A stretch of 64,000 nt of DNA, from the NCBI GenBank assembly GCA_020248905.1, contig JADCGR010000006.1, positions 83,480 through 147,479 on the forward strand, written 5' to 3'. Position 1 is the stretch's first letter. Every line of letters begins with the position of its first letter. Both the position numbers and the translations under genes were made by a program. The notes beneath the pieces were generated by a model. It was not told the DNA's origin. It did no database searches and saw nothing but the letters and a program-made list of their open reading frames with translations. This stretch comes from Curvibacter sp. GTDB lineage: Bacteria; Pseudomonadota; Gammaproteobacteria; Burkholderiales; Burkholderiaceae_C. This document shows, piece after piece, positions 50,965-61,327 of the stretch.

Positions 50965-51870
50965 ATGCCTCCAGCCGTCTTGCCCGCCCTGCCCTGCTTT
51001 CTCAATGGTGAGTACACACTGCTTCCTGACGCGAAGATCAGCGTCATGGACCGAGGCTTCATTTTTGGTGACGGGGTCTACGAGGTGCTTCCCGTCTACG
51101 GCCGCTGCCTGTTCCGCTTCGAACAGCACATGGATCGGCTGGAGCGCGGCCTCGCCGAGCTGCGCATCCCCAACCACCGCACGCGTGCCCAATGGCGTGA
51201 GATCGCCGAACGCCTGGTGGCGGACTTCGCCCGCGGCAACGACGCCGATCCGGAAAAGCTGGACCAGCTGGTCTACATCCAGGTCACCCGCGGCGTGGCC
51301 ATGCGCGACCATGCCATGCCGCCCAGCCCAACGCCGACGGTTTTCGTCATGACCAATGTCATGAAACCGCCAAGTGAGAGCGAGCGGCGCGAAGGCGTGG
51401 CCTGTGTGACGGCCCAGGACTTCCGTTGGCAGAAGGCGCACATCAAGACCACCAGCCTGCTGGGCGCGGTGTTCGCACGCCAGATTGGCGTGGACGCCGG
51501 CGCGACCGAGACGATCATGTTCCGCGACGACTGGCTCAGCGAAGGCGCCTCCAGCAACGTCTGGATCGTGAAGAACGGGGTGCTGGTCGGGCCGCCGCGA
51601 GACAACCGGATACTCGAAGGCATACGCTACGGCTTGCTGGAAGAGCTCTGCAGCCTCGAGGGCATCCCCATGGAGCTGCGCCCGGTCAGCCGCGCCGAGG
51701 TGCTGGCTGCCGATGAGGTGCTGCTGAGTTCTGCGACCAAGGAAGTCCTGCCCGTCACCCTCATCGACGGAAGTGCCGTGGGGGATGGACGCCCCGGCCC
51801 CGTCTATGCCCAGCTTCACGCCGGCTACCAAGCCGCCAAACTGCAGGCCCGCCTGCGCCGCCCATCATGA
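50965..51870 (+). CDS. D-amino acid aminotransferase (class IV)
   Basis: LNGEYTLLPDAKISVMDRGFIFGDGVYEVLPVYGRCLFRFEQHMDRL...EGASSNVWIVKNGVLVGPPRDNRILEGIRY. Confidence 0.9.
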   Translation: MPPAVLPALPCFLNGEYTLLPDAKISVMDRGFIFGDGVYEVLPVYGRCLFRFEQHMDRLERGLAELRIPNHRTRAQWREIAERLVADFARGNDADPEKLDQLVYIQVTRGVAMRDHAMPPSPTPTVFVMTNVMKPPSESERREGVACVTAQDFRWQKAHIKTTSLLGAVFARQIGVDAGATETIMFRDDWLSEGASSNVWIVKNGVLVGPPRDNRILEGIRYGLLEELCSLEGIPMELRPVSRAEVLAADEVLLSSATKEVLPVTLIDGSAVGDGRPGPVYAQLHAGYQAAKLQARLRRPS

Positions 51871-52145
51871 GTTCTCAGCCCTCCCGTGCCGACAGCCTGA
51901 TCGAGTACCCCTGCCGCTTCCCGATCAAGGTCATGGGGGCACGAGCCGAGGGCTTTGTGCATGCCGTGACCACCATCGCCCGCGAGTTCGACCCCGGGTT
52001 TGACGCTGCCAGCATTGAGTTGCGGCAAAGCCGGGGCGGTCGCTATCTGGGCGTCACCATCACCGTCACGGCCACGGGCCGCGAACAGCTCGACGAGCTC
52101 TACCGCACGCTGTCTACCCATCCCATGGTCAAGGTCGTGCTGTAG
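51867..52145 (+). CDS. YbeD family (DUF493) protein
   Basis: [83 protein letters not shown]. Confidence 0.92.
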   Translation: MSSQPSRADSLIEYPCRFPIKVMGARAEGFVHAVTTIAREFDPGFDAASIELRQSRGGRYLGVTITVTATGREQLDELYRTLSTHPMVKVVL

Positions 52146-52171
52146 TCATGCCTTCCCCAGGCCATCTTCGT

Positions 52172-52239
52172 TCGCTACGCCCCCACTCCTGCTACGCGGA
52201 GAGGGCGCACTTAGCGGCCTGGCAAAGCCAGTTCCGCGA
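52172..52239 (+). repeat. Intergenic GC-rich repeat, copy B
   Basis: TCGCTACGCCCCC...GAGGGCGCACTTAGCGGCCTGGCAAAGCCAGTTCCGCGA; see copy A at 32185. Confidence 0.55.
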
Positions 52240-52257
52240 GTGACTGCGAAAAGTCAC

Positions 52258-52953
52258 ATGGAGCAGTCAATGGATCTACGTATCCTGGGTCGCGTTGACT
52301 ACGCACCGACGTATGCGGCCATGCAAGACTACACGGCCGAACGCACGGCCGGGACGCCCGATGCGCTGTGGATCTGCGAGCACGCGCCAGTCTACACCCA
52401 GGGTCTGGCGGGCAAGGCCGATCACGTGCTGGCGCCCGGTGACATTCCCATCGTGGCCACCGACCGCGGCGGCCAGGTCACCTACCACGGCCCGGGGCAG
52501 GTGGTGGCGTATCCGCTGATCGACCTCAAGCGCGCGGGCTACTTCGTGAAGGAATACGTCTACCGCATCGAAGAGGCCGTGATCCGTACCCTGGCGCACT
52601 ACGGCGTCACGGGCCACCGCGTGGCGGGCGCCCCGGGTATCTATGTGCGCCTCGACGACCCGCGCAGCCACGCGCCGCTGCCGCAACGCCCGCAAAAAGG
52701 CGTCAGCGGCGCCGAGCCGGACTTCGCGGGCTTGGGAAAGATCGCAGCACTGGGCATCAAGGTCAGCCGCAACTGCACGTATCACGGCGTGGCACTGAAT
52801 GTAGCCATGGATCTCGAACCCTACTCGCGTATCAACCCTTGCGGCTACTCCGGGCTGCAGTCGGTAGACCTTTCTACAATTGGCGTTGACGCCAGTTGGG
52901 CCGACGTGGCCCACGTTTTGAGCCACAAGCTCCAGACCCACCTCCAGCCTTGA
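52258..52953 (+). CDS. lipB: Octanoyltransferase
   Basis: [21 protein letters not shown]...[39 protein letters not shown]. Confidence 0.95.
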   Translation: MEQSMDLRILGRVDYAPTYAAMQDYTAERTAGTPDALWICEHAPVYTQGLAGKADHVLAPGDIPIVATDRGGQVTYHGPGQVVAYPLIDLKRAGYFVKEYVYRIEEAVIRTLAHYGVTGHRVAGAPGIYVRLDDPRSHAPLPQRPQKGVSGAEPDFAGLGKIAALGIKVSRNCTYHGVALNVAMDLEPYSRINPCGYSGLQSVDLSTIGVDASWADVAHVLSHKLQTHLQP

Positions 52954-52963
52954 AGGCCCCGCC

Positions 52964-53950
52964 ATGAGCAGCCCCACCACCGTGCGTGAAGCACAGAGCC
53001 TCGACAGCTACGACCCCGCCGCCAAGCAGAAGGCCGCCGCCAAGCTTTCACGTATTCCCGTCAAGGTCGAAGCAGGCGAGGTGCTCAGTAAGCCGGACTG
53101 GATCCGCGTCAAGGCCGGCTCCCCGACCACCCGCTTCTACGAGATCAAAGAAATCCTGCGCGAGCACAAGCTCCATACGGTTTGCGAGGAGGCCAGCTGC
53201 CCCAACATCGGCGAATGTTTTGGCAAGGGCACCGCCACCTTCATGATCATGGGCGACAAGTGCACACGCCGCTGCCCGTTTTGCGACGTGGGCCACGGCC
53301 GCCCCGATCCGCTGGACGCCAACGAGCCCGCCAACCTGGCCAAGACCATTGCGGCGCTCAAGCTGAAGTACGTGGTCATCACCAGCGTGGACCGCGACGA
53401 CCTGCGGGACGGCGGCGCAGGCCACTTCGTCGACTGCATCCGGCAGACGCGCGCCCTCTCACCCCAGACCAAGATTGAGGTGCTGGTGCCCGACTTCCGC
53501 GGGCGCGACGATCGCGCGCTTGAAATCCTCAAGGCCGCGCCGCCCGACGTGATGAACCACAACCTGGAGACTGTGCCACGCCTGTACAAGCAGGCCCGCC
53601 CGGGCAGCGACTACCAGTTCTCGCTCAACCTGCTCAAGAAGTTCAAGGCCCTGTTCCCGAACGTGCCGACCAAGAGCGGCCTGATGGTTGGCCTGGGCGA
53701 GACCGACGAAGAGATCCTGGAAGTCATGCGCGACATGCGCGCGCACAACATCGAGATGCTGACGATCGGCCAGTATCTGGCTCCGTCTTCCTCACACCTG
53801 CCCGTCAGGCGCTACGTCCACCCGGACACCTTCGCGATGTTCGAGGCCGAGGCCTACAAGATGGGCTTCTCCCATGCCGCCGTCGGTGCCATGGTGCGCT
53901 CCAGTTACCACGCGGACCAGCAGGCGCACGCCGCAGGCGTGGGCCGGTGA
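52964..53950 (+). CDS. lipA: Lipoyl synthase
   Basis: [49 protein letters not shown]. Confidence 0.97.
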   Translation: MSSPTTVREAQSLDSYDPAAKQKAAAKLSRIPVKVEAGEVLSKPDWIRVKAGSPTTRFYEIKEILREHKLHTVCEEASCPNIGECFGKGTATFMIMGDKCTRRCPFCDVGHGRPDPLDANEPANLAKTIAALKLKYVVITSVDRDDLRDGGAGHFVDCIRQTRALSPQTKIEVLVPDFRGRDDRALEILKAAPPDVMNHNLETVPRLYKQARPGSDYQFSLNLLKKFKALFPNVPTKSGLMVGLGETDEEILEVMRDMRAHNIEMLTIGQYLAPSSSHLPVRRYVHPDTFAMFEAEAYKMGFSHAAVGAMVRSSYHADQQAHAAGVGR

Positions 53951-54057
53951 GTCCCTGAGTTCATCCCTCCAGGGCTCGGTGCTTCGGCCAAGGCGATGAC
54001 GGGCGGTCGGCAAACGGCTCCGGAAGCGGTCGCCACCGTTGCCTCGCCAGCCTGCGC

Positions 54058-55824
54058 TTAGCTGGCAAGCAGCGGGGCCGGCTCATCAGCGGCGAGCACA
54101 CCTTGCGCCCACGGTGCGAGCTTGCTGGTGTCGGCGCGTAGCACCTCCTGCTTGACGGCGAGGATCTGCGCGGGATGCATGGAGAAGCTGCGCAAGCCCA
54201 GGCCCAGCAGCAGGCGCGTCATGGCCACGTCGCCCGCCATCTCGCCACAGATGCTGACCTCCTTGCCCTGAGCCCGGCATTCGGCAATGGTGTCGGCCAC
54301 CAGCCGCAGCACGGCCGGATGCAGGGGATCGTAAAGATGCGCGACGGACTCGTCGGCCCGGTCGATAGCCAGGGTGTACTGGATCAGGTCGTTGGTGCCC
54401 AGCGAGAGATAGTCGAAGTGCCGCAGGAAGGTCTTGAGCATCAGTGCTGCTGCGGGAATCTCGATCATGGCACCGAGGGCCACCGGACCGAAGGTCTGGC
54501 CCTCGCGCTGCAATTCGGCACGGGCCTGTTCAAGCAAGGCCCGGGTCTGGCGGATTTCACCCAGATGCGCGAGCATGGGAATCAGCATCTTGACCGGGCC
54601 ATGTGCAGCCGCGCGCAGGATGGCCCGCAGCTGGGTCAGGAACATAGAAGGATCGGCCAGGCTCCAGCGGATCGCACGCAGCCCCAGCGCCGGGTTCAGG
54701 TGCTTGCCCTCGACCACTGAGCTGTCCATGGGCTTGTCAGCACCAATGTCCACCGTACGGATCGTGACCGGCGAGCCTGCCATTCCCTCAACGGCACGGC
54801 GATAGGCCTGGTACTGCTCCTCCTCGTCGGGGAGATGCCCCTGACGTCCCATGAAGAGGAACTCGCTGCGAAACAGGCCAACGCCTACGGCGCCGGCCTT
54901 CATGGCGGCCGGCGCGTCCTCGGGCATCTCGATATTGGCCAGCAGCTCGACCTTCTCGCCATCCAGGGTCACTGCGGGCGTGCCCAGCAAGCGCTCCAGG
55001 CGGCTGCGCTCCAGCTCGAGCTCGCGCTGCTTGTACTGGTACTCGGCCAGGATGATGGGCGAGGGATCGACGATCACCACACCAGCATCGCCGTCGATGA
55101 TGACCCAGTCGTCCTGGCGGACCAGCTGGCTCGCCGTGCGGGCACCAACCACAGCCGGGATGTCCATGCTGCGCGCGACGATGGCGGTGTGCGAGGTCTT
55201 CCCGCCCACGTCGGTGACAAAACCAGCGAAAAGGCCCTGCTTGAACTGGAGCATGTCCGAAGGTGAGATTTCGTGCGCGATAAGGACGAGCGGGGTTTCG
55301 GTGCCCTCCTGCTGCAGCCCGTCCGCACCGACACGACGTGCGGCAGCGGCAGGCAGCACCGGGCTGGTCGCCTGGCCCTGCATGGCACGCAACACTTTCT
55401 CGGTGATTTGCTCCATGTCAGCCTTGCGCTCGCGCAGGTAGGCGTCCTCCATCTCGTCAAACTGCCGCGCCACCACTTCCAACTGCGTGGTCAGCGCCCA
55501 CTCAGCGTTGTAATGGCGATCAACGATCCAGTGCTTGACGCCACCCACCATCTCCTCGTCCTGGAGCAGCATGAGATGTACGTCGAGCAGGGCCCGCAGC
55601 TCGTTGGGCGTGTCCTTGGGGCCGAGCTGCAGGATGGTCTGCTGCAGGCGCTGGATTTCCTCGACCACCGCATCGCGCCCGCGGCGGACCCGGTCGATTT
55701 CGCCCTCCACCTGCTCCGGCCGGATGAAGTAATGGGCCACGTCCACACGGCTGCTGGCGACGAGCACCGCGCGGCCGATGGCGATGCCGCGCGCAACGGC
55801 CAGGCCGTGGATGGAGAACGTCAC
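54058..55824 (-). CDS. ptsI: PTS enzyme I (phosphoenolpyruvate-protein phosphotransferase)
   Basis: VTFSIHGLAVARGIAIGRAVL...GFVTDVGGKTSHTAIVARSMDIPAVVG...FDYLSLGTNDLIQYTLAIDR; GTG start assumed. Confidence 0.95.
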   Translation of the reverse strand: MTFSIHGLAVARGIAIGRAVLVASSRVDVAHYFIRPEQVEGEIDRVRRGRDAVVEEIQRLQQTILQLGPKDTPNELRALLDVHLMLLQDEEMVGGVKHWIVDRHYNAEWALTTQLEVVARQFDEMEDAYLRERKADMEQITEKVLRAMQGQATSPVLPAAAARRVGADGLQQEGTETPLVLIAHEISPSDMLQFKQGLFAGFVTDVGGKTSHTAIVARSMDIPAVVGARTASQLVRQDDWVIIDGDAGVVIVDPSPIILAEYQYKQRELELERSRLERLLGTPAVTLDGEKVELLANIEMPEDAPAAMKAGAVGVGLFRSEFLFMGRQGHLPDEEEQYQAYRRAVEGMAGSPVTIRTVDIGADKPMDSSVVEGKHLNPALGLRAIRWSLADPSMFLTQLRAILRAAAHGPVKMLIPMLAHLGEIRQTRALLEQARAELQREGQTFGPVALGAMIEIPAAALMLKTFLRHFDYLSLGTNDLIQYTLAIDRADESVAHLYDPLHPAVLRLVADTIAECRAQGKEVSICGEMAGDVAMTRLLLGLGLRSFSMHPAQILAVKQEVLRADTSKLAPWAQGVLAADEPAPLLAS

Positions 55825-55911
55825 GTCCGCCCCCCACCCCGGCGCCATCGGCGCAGAAGCGGGCTGCCATGGCGGTAGCACGCAAGATGGGGGCCTGCAG
55901 GACGCCGCATC

Positions 55912-56181
55912 TCACTCGCCTTCGCCGAATTTGTCGTTGATTAGCGCCAGCAGCGCGTCAACCGCCTCCTGTGAGCGCTCACCCTCGACTTCAATCTCGA
56001 TGGCGCTGCCCAACCCCGCCGAGAGCATCATGACGCCCATGATGCTCTTGCCGTTGACGCGACGCTCGCCCCGCGCGAGGTAGATCTCGCAGGGGAAGCT
56101 GCCCGCCAGCTTGGTGAGCTTGGCCGAGGCGCGGGCATGCAGGCCAAGCTTGTTACTGATGGTGGCGCTGACCTTGATCAT
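55912..56181 (-). CDS. ptsH: HPr phosphocarrier protein
   Basis: MIKVSATISNKLGLHARASAKLTKLAGSFPCEIYLARGERRVNGKSIMGVMMLSAGLGS. Confidence 0.95.
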   Translation of the reverse strand: MIKVSATISNKLGLHARASAKLTKLAGSFPCEIYLARGERRVNGKSIMGVMMLSAGLGSAIEIEVEGERSQEAVDALLALINDKFGEGE

Positions 56182-56205
56182 TTCTTGTTCCCGTTCGGTG
56201 TCGTC

Positions 56206-56592
56206 TCATGCGTTCTTGATTTCTTGCACCCCCTGGCAGCCGCCCTGCAGGGCACGCGTCACCAGGGCATCGATCGGCTCATGCTGATAGGTGACCGCGC
56301 GCAACAGCATTGGCAGATTAACGCCACCGATCAGGCGGGCGTTGCATTCGGCCATCAGCGCGCGGGCCACATTGCTGGGCGTGGCGCCGGGCAGATCGGT
56401 CAGCAGCAGCAGCGGCGAGCCGCCGAAGTGTGCAGCCGATTCGCGGGCCTGCACCAGGCTATGCTCGGGGCTAGCCTGCGGCTGCACATCCACCGCCCGC
56501 ACGCCTTCTGCCCGGTCGGGGAAGACATGAGCCACACACTGGCGCAAGGCAGTAGCCAGCGGAGCGTGCGCGATAATCACGATGCCGTTCAT
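56206..56592 (-). CDS. PTS EIIA (mannose/Man type) component
   Basis: MNGIVIIAHAPLATALRQCVAHVF...LLLLTDLPGATPSNVARALM...IGGVNLPMLLRAVTY. Confidence 0.9.
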   Translation of the reverse strand: MNGIVIIAHAPLATALRQCVAHVFPDRAEGVRAVDVQPQASPEHSLVQARESAAHFGGSPLLLLTDLPGATPSNVARALMAECNARLIGGVNLPMLLRAVTYQHEPIDALVTRALQGGCQGVQEIKNA

Positions 56593-56602
56593 CCTGCGGA
56601 GA

Positions 56603-57811
56603 TTATGTCCTCTTGGCAAGGAGGAAGTAGACGTAGGAGAGCAGATTACACAGCAGGAAAACTCCGAGCGCACCCTGGAAGGCGCGCACGGCATCCCAGC
56701 CCATGGCGGCAAACAGGTCGATCAGCAGGCCGATGCCCCATTGCACCACGAACACGCCACCGAAGATGACGAGGTTGTAGGCCGACAGCGCACGCCCCGC
56801 GAGTTCGTTCGCAAAAGCCAGGCCCACCGCAGGTTGGGCCAGGGAGAGAAAGGTGCTGCTCATGCAAAAAATCGCCCACAGCAGACCGGCCTGCGGGCCC
56901 CACGCCGCTCCGGCCACCACGATGGCGGCAAGGACACCAAGGCTCAAGGGTGTGCCCCAGGCGATCAGCTGTTCGCTCCGAACGCCGCGGCGCGTGAGGC
57001 GGGGGATCAGGACGCCCCAGGACCAGAAGGTGCCCAGCATGGCGACATTGATCCAGAAGAGGCTGGTCGCAGCCTGCATGGGTGTGTAGGCTCCAACCTG
57101 CAACATCCACGGCACCGCCCACAGGGTCTGGATCGCCACCATGCCGCCGTAGTTGAAAAAGCCCAGGGGAATCAGGCGCCGGAAGTACGGGTGCCGCCAG
57201 ACCCCGGCATAGGTCCCGGCGTCAGACTGAGGCGTTGAGGCATGCCAGCCTGGCACCCGCCAGGCGATCAGGGCCATGGACAGGAGCAGCACACCCGCGA
57301 GCCCCCAGAAAATAGGGCGCCAGCCAAACTGCGGAAGCAGCCACTGGACCGGCAGGGTTGAAGCCACCATGCCCATGGAGCCTGTCATGAGCATCCATGA
57401 GTTGGCACGTAGCTGGCTAGCCGGATCAAGCCAGCGTCGGTAGCCGGTCAGAGGCGCCATGAGGCATGCCGCCAGACCGACTCCGCAGAGCACGCGTGCA
57501 AGCAGCAGGCCGGTTAAGCCCCGCGCCTGGGCGAAGGCGATGCAGCCTAGCACCGCCACGGCCAGGAAACCGATCACCACACGCTTGGGGCCGTGGCGGT
57601 CCAGCCATTTCCCCAGCGGCAACTGCATGGCCGCAAATCCAAGGAAGTAGCCGCCAGCCAGCAGGCCAAGATCACGGGCATTGAGGGAAAACTCCCGGGT
57701 CAGCTCTGGCGACAGCGTAGCTGTGACGGAGCGAACCAGGGCCGAGAAAAAATAGGCAAAGGCAAACACCAGGAAGACCAGGATTGCCGAGCGGCGACCA
57801 AGAACGCTCAC
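56603..57811 (-). CDS. MFS transporter
   Basis: 12-TM-like ORF, FFSALVRSVTATLSPELTREFSLNARDLGLLAGGYFLGFAAMQLPLGKWLDRHGPKRV. Confidence 0.9.
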   Translation of the reverse strand: MSVLGRRSAILVFLVFAFAYFFSALVRSVTATLSPELTREFSLNARDLGLLAGGYFLGFAAMQLPLGKWLDRHGPKRVVIGFLAVAVLGCIAFAQARGLTGLLLARVLCGVGLAACLMAPLTGYRRWLDPASQLRANSWMLMTGSMGMVASTLPVQWLLPQFGWRPIFWGLAGVLLLSMALIAWRVPGWHASTPQSDAGTYAGVWRHPYFRRLIPLGFFNYGGMVAIQTLWAVPWMLQVGAYTPMQAATSLFWINVAMLGTFWSWGVLIPRLTRRGVRSEQLIAWGTPLSLGVLAAIVVAGAAWGPQAGLLWAIFCMSSTFLSLAQPAVGLAFANELAGRALSAYNLVIFGGVFVVQWGIGLLIDLFAAMGWDAVRAFQGALGVFLLCNLLSYVYFLLAKRT

Positions 57812-58323
57812 TGGCGGGCCACTCCACTGAAGAACGTTACGCTCATCGGTTCCGTGATGCGCTCCGCATACAGGGCAGCATGGTAGATGCGTGACCCCCG
57901 GACGAACCAGAGCGCCTGTACGCTGAGGGCGCGGCCATCCGCCCCCTCACCGGTGGCTTCCAGGTAGACGGCCGGCGGCAGGCTGTCGGCATCGGCGATC
58001 GAAACGGGGTGCTCCGTGGTTGCGGACGCTTTCAGGCTCGTCAGTAACTGCTGCTGCCATTGCGCTAGGACGGCGGGCAGTGAGCTTGGCGCGGCCAGCT
58101 CCGCAACAGAGACGGCGTAGAGGCCGCCAGCGGCCTTGCAGCCTTGCACGGTCAGCTGCAGGTCCTGCCCGGCCAGGCGCTGCGGTCGGGTGGCCTGGTC
58201 AGACTTGCAGGGAAGCAAAGCCTTGTAGTCGCCGCCGGGCAGGCGGACTTCGCGCCAGTTCAGGCTCGGGCTACAGGCCTGGAGCAGCAGGGTCGACAAG
58301 AGAAGAGCAGAGCCGTGGCGCAT
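57808..58323 (-). CDS. Hypothetical lipoprotein
   Basis: MRHGSALLLSTLLLQACSPSLNWREVRLPGGDYKALLPCKSDQATRP; lipobox LLQAC. Confidence 0.75.
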   Translation of the reverse strand: MRHGSALLLSTLLLQACSPSLNWREVRLPGGDYKALLPCKSDQATRPQRLAGQDLQLTVQGCKAAGGLYAVSVAELAAPSSLPAVLAQWQQQLLTSLKASATTEHPVSIADADSLPPAVYLEATGEGADGRALSVQALWFVRGSRIYHAALYAERITEPMSVTFFSGVARQ

Positions 58324-58589
58324 GCAAGAATTATCCTCGGTCGCCCACGTCCGGACCAAGAGGCCATCAGAGCGCGTCGACGCCTTGGCCAGCAGCGCAC
58401 CGCCCGTGACCAGAGGATCGCGCCGGCCCCGGCGCTCCTTCCGGGCGACCAGGAGGCAAGCCCCGGCCAAGGCCATGGCTGCGACGTGTTATTCCACGCT
58501 CGCATCCTCGCGCTTCATCCACCCGTAGTCAGCCGCCGTGCCCGCAAGCCGGTTTAGCTACCCAGCCAGGCCGAGCCGGCCGGTCACAT

Positions 58590-59020
58590 CGCTGACCCTG
58601 CACAGGAACCCATAAATGATGCCGGCGCACCAGCGGCAGCAACAAGGTGGCCAGCGCACCGCCCGGCTCGGCGTTGTGCCGCGCCACCCGCACGCCGTGC
58701 AGGCCGACGATCTCCTTGACGAACGCCAGCCCCAGGCCCGTACGACACTTGCGGCTGTTCGGCCGGGGCAGCGAATAGATCTTCTCGAACACCTCGCCCT
58801 CGGCGCACTCGGGCACGCCCGGGCCCTGGTCCCGCACCGCGAGGTCCACCGTAAGAGCGCGGGATGGGCGAGAGCTCGATGCGGCCGCCGTCGGGTGAAG
58901 AGTCCGCAGCGTAGTCCATCAACTTGGCCGGTGTGCGGCGTAGCAAGAAGCCTTCGCGCTTAACCACGGCATCGGTGCCCGAGTGGCACCTGCACCGCCA
59001 GGCGGCGCACCGCTGGCCTA
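58590..59020 (-). pseudogene. Decayed sensor histidine kinase C-terminus (CreC-like)
   Basis: Fragments in different frames: VRRLAVQVPLG / AVVKREGFLLRRTPAKLMDYAADSSPDGGRIELS / VDLAVRDQGPGVPECAEGEVFEKIYSLPRPNSRKCRTGLGLAFVKEIVGLHGVRVARHNAEPGGALATLLLPL (N, G1, G2 boxes). Confidence 0.75.
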
Positions 59021-59482
59021 GGCGCTGGCGGCCACTTCGCCCATGGGAGCACCCAAGCGGACGGGTGCGGGTTAGCCCTCACCGCGCCGGCGGGCCCAGC
59101 AGCTGCATCCTGCGCGCGCCGCTTGCGGCGCATCGGGAGCTGTGACAGGCGGGCACGCCGCAGATGGAGCGGGCGCGGTGGGTCGCGATACAGATGCAGG
59201 GACTGCCCCGCAGCCAGCGGCAGAAGTGGAGCCCGCGCGAGGTCAGCTTTGCACCGGCAGGGGCGAAGAGTGCCGCTGCAGTGCCAGCAGTGACAGGGCC
59301 CGCCAAGCAGCTGGCGTCAAGGCCATTTTCGGCCCGAGGCGGTTGCTGGAGGCGCCAGTTTCGTTGCCCGGCATAAGCCTCGTCGACATAGGCTTTTGCG
59401 TCGAGCAGTCTGGTGGCGGATGGGTCAGTTGATGTCGGGTCGGCCAGACACCAGCCCAGCCAAGCAATGCGGCATGCTGTTA

Positions 59483-60232
59483 TCAGTACCGGCCAGAGAG
59501 CAACTCCCCGGCGTTGGGCACATGCGACTTCAGGCCGAGCGTGCGAAGCATCTGATAGGTCGTGCAGACGGCGGCAGAAAGGACGGGGAGGCCCAGGCGA
59601 TCCTGCACCGGCTGGATCGATTCCAAGGACGGCATCTGTACGCAGGCGGAAAGCACCACCGCATCGCAGTTGGCGGTGTTCAGGCGCCTGGAGATGTCGA
59701 TCGGTGCGCGAGGGTCGCGCGCGCCGACGGCCAGGTTGTCGGCGATTTCCAGGGACAGCGCGTCCAGCACCTCGAAGCCCTCATGCTCGATGTAGTCGGC
59801 GACCATCGCGGTGAGTGGCTTCATGTACGGCGTCAGGATGGCAATCTTTTTCGCGCCAATGCGTTGCAGTCCATCGACAAGTGCGCCGGCACTGCTCACC
59901 ACCGGGGCGCTGCCTCCGTTGGCCACCGTAAGCTCGTGAAGGCGCTGCTGGGACTGGCGGTGGTAGCCGCGACCCATGCTCATGATGGCCACGAGGCAGG
60001 CATAGCCGAGCACGTCCACACGAGCGTCCGACAGCTCCAGCGCACAACGGTCGGACTCGGCGTCCATGCGCGCCAGTTCGTCCTTGGTCACCTTCATCAT
60101 GCGCATCCGCGCCGAGTGGAAGCTGAAGCGCTCTGGCTCCAGAGCCTCGCGCGCGCGGAGCATGGCCGGGATTTCGGTCTCCATCGTGGTGTTCGAGCTG
60201 GGTACGATCTGCCCGATGCGCAAGGTCTTCAT
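59483..60232 (-). CDS. Asp/Glu racemase superfamily, maleate cis-trans isomerase-like
   Basis: MKTLRIGQIVPSSNTTMETEIPAMLRAREALEPERFSFHSARMRMMKVTKDELARMD. Confidence 0.85.
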   Translation of the reverse strand: MKTLRIGQIVPSSNTTMETEIPAMLRAREALEPERFSFHSARMRMMKVTKDELARMDAESDRCALELSDARVDVLGYACLVAIMSMGRGYHRQSQQRLHELTVANGGSAPVVSSAGALVDGLQRIGAKKIAILTPYMKPLTAMVADYIEHEGFEVLDALSLEIADNLAVGARDPRAPIDISRRLNTANCDAVVLSACVQMPSLESIQPVQDRLGLPVLSAAVCTTYQMLRTLGLKSHVPNAGELLSGRY

Positions 60233-60237
60233 AGTGT

Positions 60238-61223
60238 TCAATCGGCAGTGATGTTGCGACTTCTGATCAACCGGCTCCAGTAGGCAGTGTCCTTGTCGAC
60301 TAAGGCGGCCAGCTGCGACGGCGCGAGATAGCGCGCCTCGATGCCCTGCTTGCCAACATTTGCCCTGACCTCAGGCGTCTCGAGTGCCCGCCTGACGGCA
60401 TCGGTCAAATTCGCGACGATAGGAGCTGGGGTACCCGCTGGTGCGAAGAGGGCCACCCAAGCCTCCAGTTCGAAGCCCGGCAAACCCGCCTCGGTCGTTG
60501 TAGGAACGTTGGGCAGACCCGGATGGCGGTTGCGGCCCGTCACTGCGAAGGCCTTGAGCTTGCCCGTGATGACGTGCTGCATCACCGAGGGCGGCGTGGT
60601 GATGAATACCTGGACGTTGCCAGCCAGCACGTCAGCGATGGCTGCCCCTGAGCCCTTGTAAGGCACGTGAACCATGTCAGTACCGGTGGCCTGTTCCCAT
60701 AGTGCCGTGCCTACGTGCGAAAGAGATCCGTTGCCTTGCGAGGCAAAGTTGAGCTTGCCGGGATTAGCCTTGACGTAGGCGATGAACTCCGACAGCGTGT
60801 TGGCAGGCACTGAGGGATGGGCCGTGATCACGTTGGTCGCGGCCGTCAGCAGGGCCACCGGCACGAAGTCCTTCTGCGCCCAGGGCAACTTGGCGAACAT
60901 GGCCGGGTTGCCCACGTGATAGGCCGAGTAGCTCACCAGCAGAGTATGACCGTCCTTGGGCCCCAGCGCGACTGCTGATACGCGATGTTGCCGCTGGCGC
61001 CGGCTTTGTTTTCGATCACGACCGTCGCGCCCAGCAGTTTTGCCAGCGGTTCGGCGATGATGCGCGCGCTGGTGTCGACCAGCCCCCCCGGCGGGTTGGG
61101 CACGATGAATGTGATCGGCTTGCTCGGCCACGCCTGGCTCCAGGCGCTGGGCGCCCAGGCCACCATCAGGCCCAAGGCGGCGGTCAGCGCCATACGGCGG
61201 TTGATCGTGCGGCTGTTGCTCAT
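60238..61223 (-). pseudogene. Bug/TctC-type substrate-binding protein gene with a single-base frameshift
   Basis: N-terminal half SKPITFIVPNPPGGLVDTSARIIAEPLAKLLGATVVIENKAGASGNIAYQQ in one frame, continues VALGPKDGHTLLVSYSAYHVGNPAMFAKLPW in another. Confidence 0.85.
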
Positions 61224-61327
61224 GCGAATCTCCTGGTGTTGCGCAGTGAGGGCAGTGTCACGATTGCGAAGTTTCGTGAGTACGTATGTCGTTGACACAT
61301 CCTCAACCTGCGGTTGAAAATCCCACG

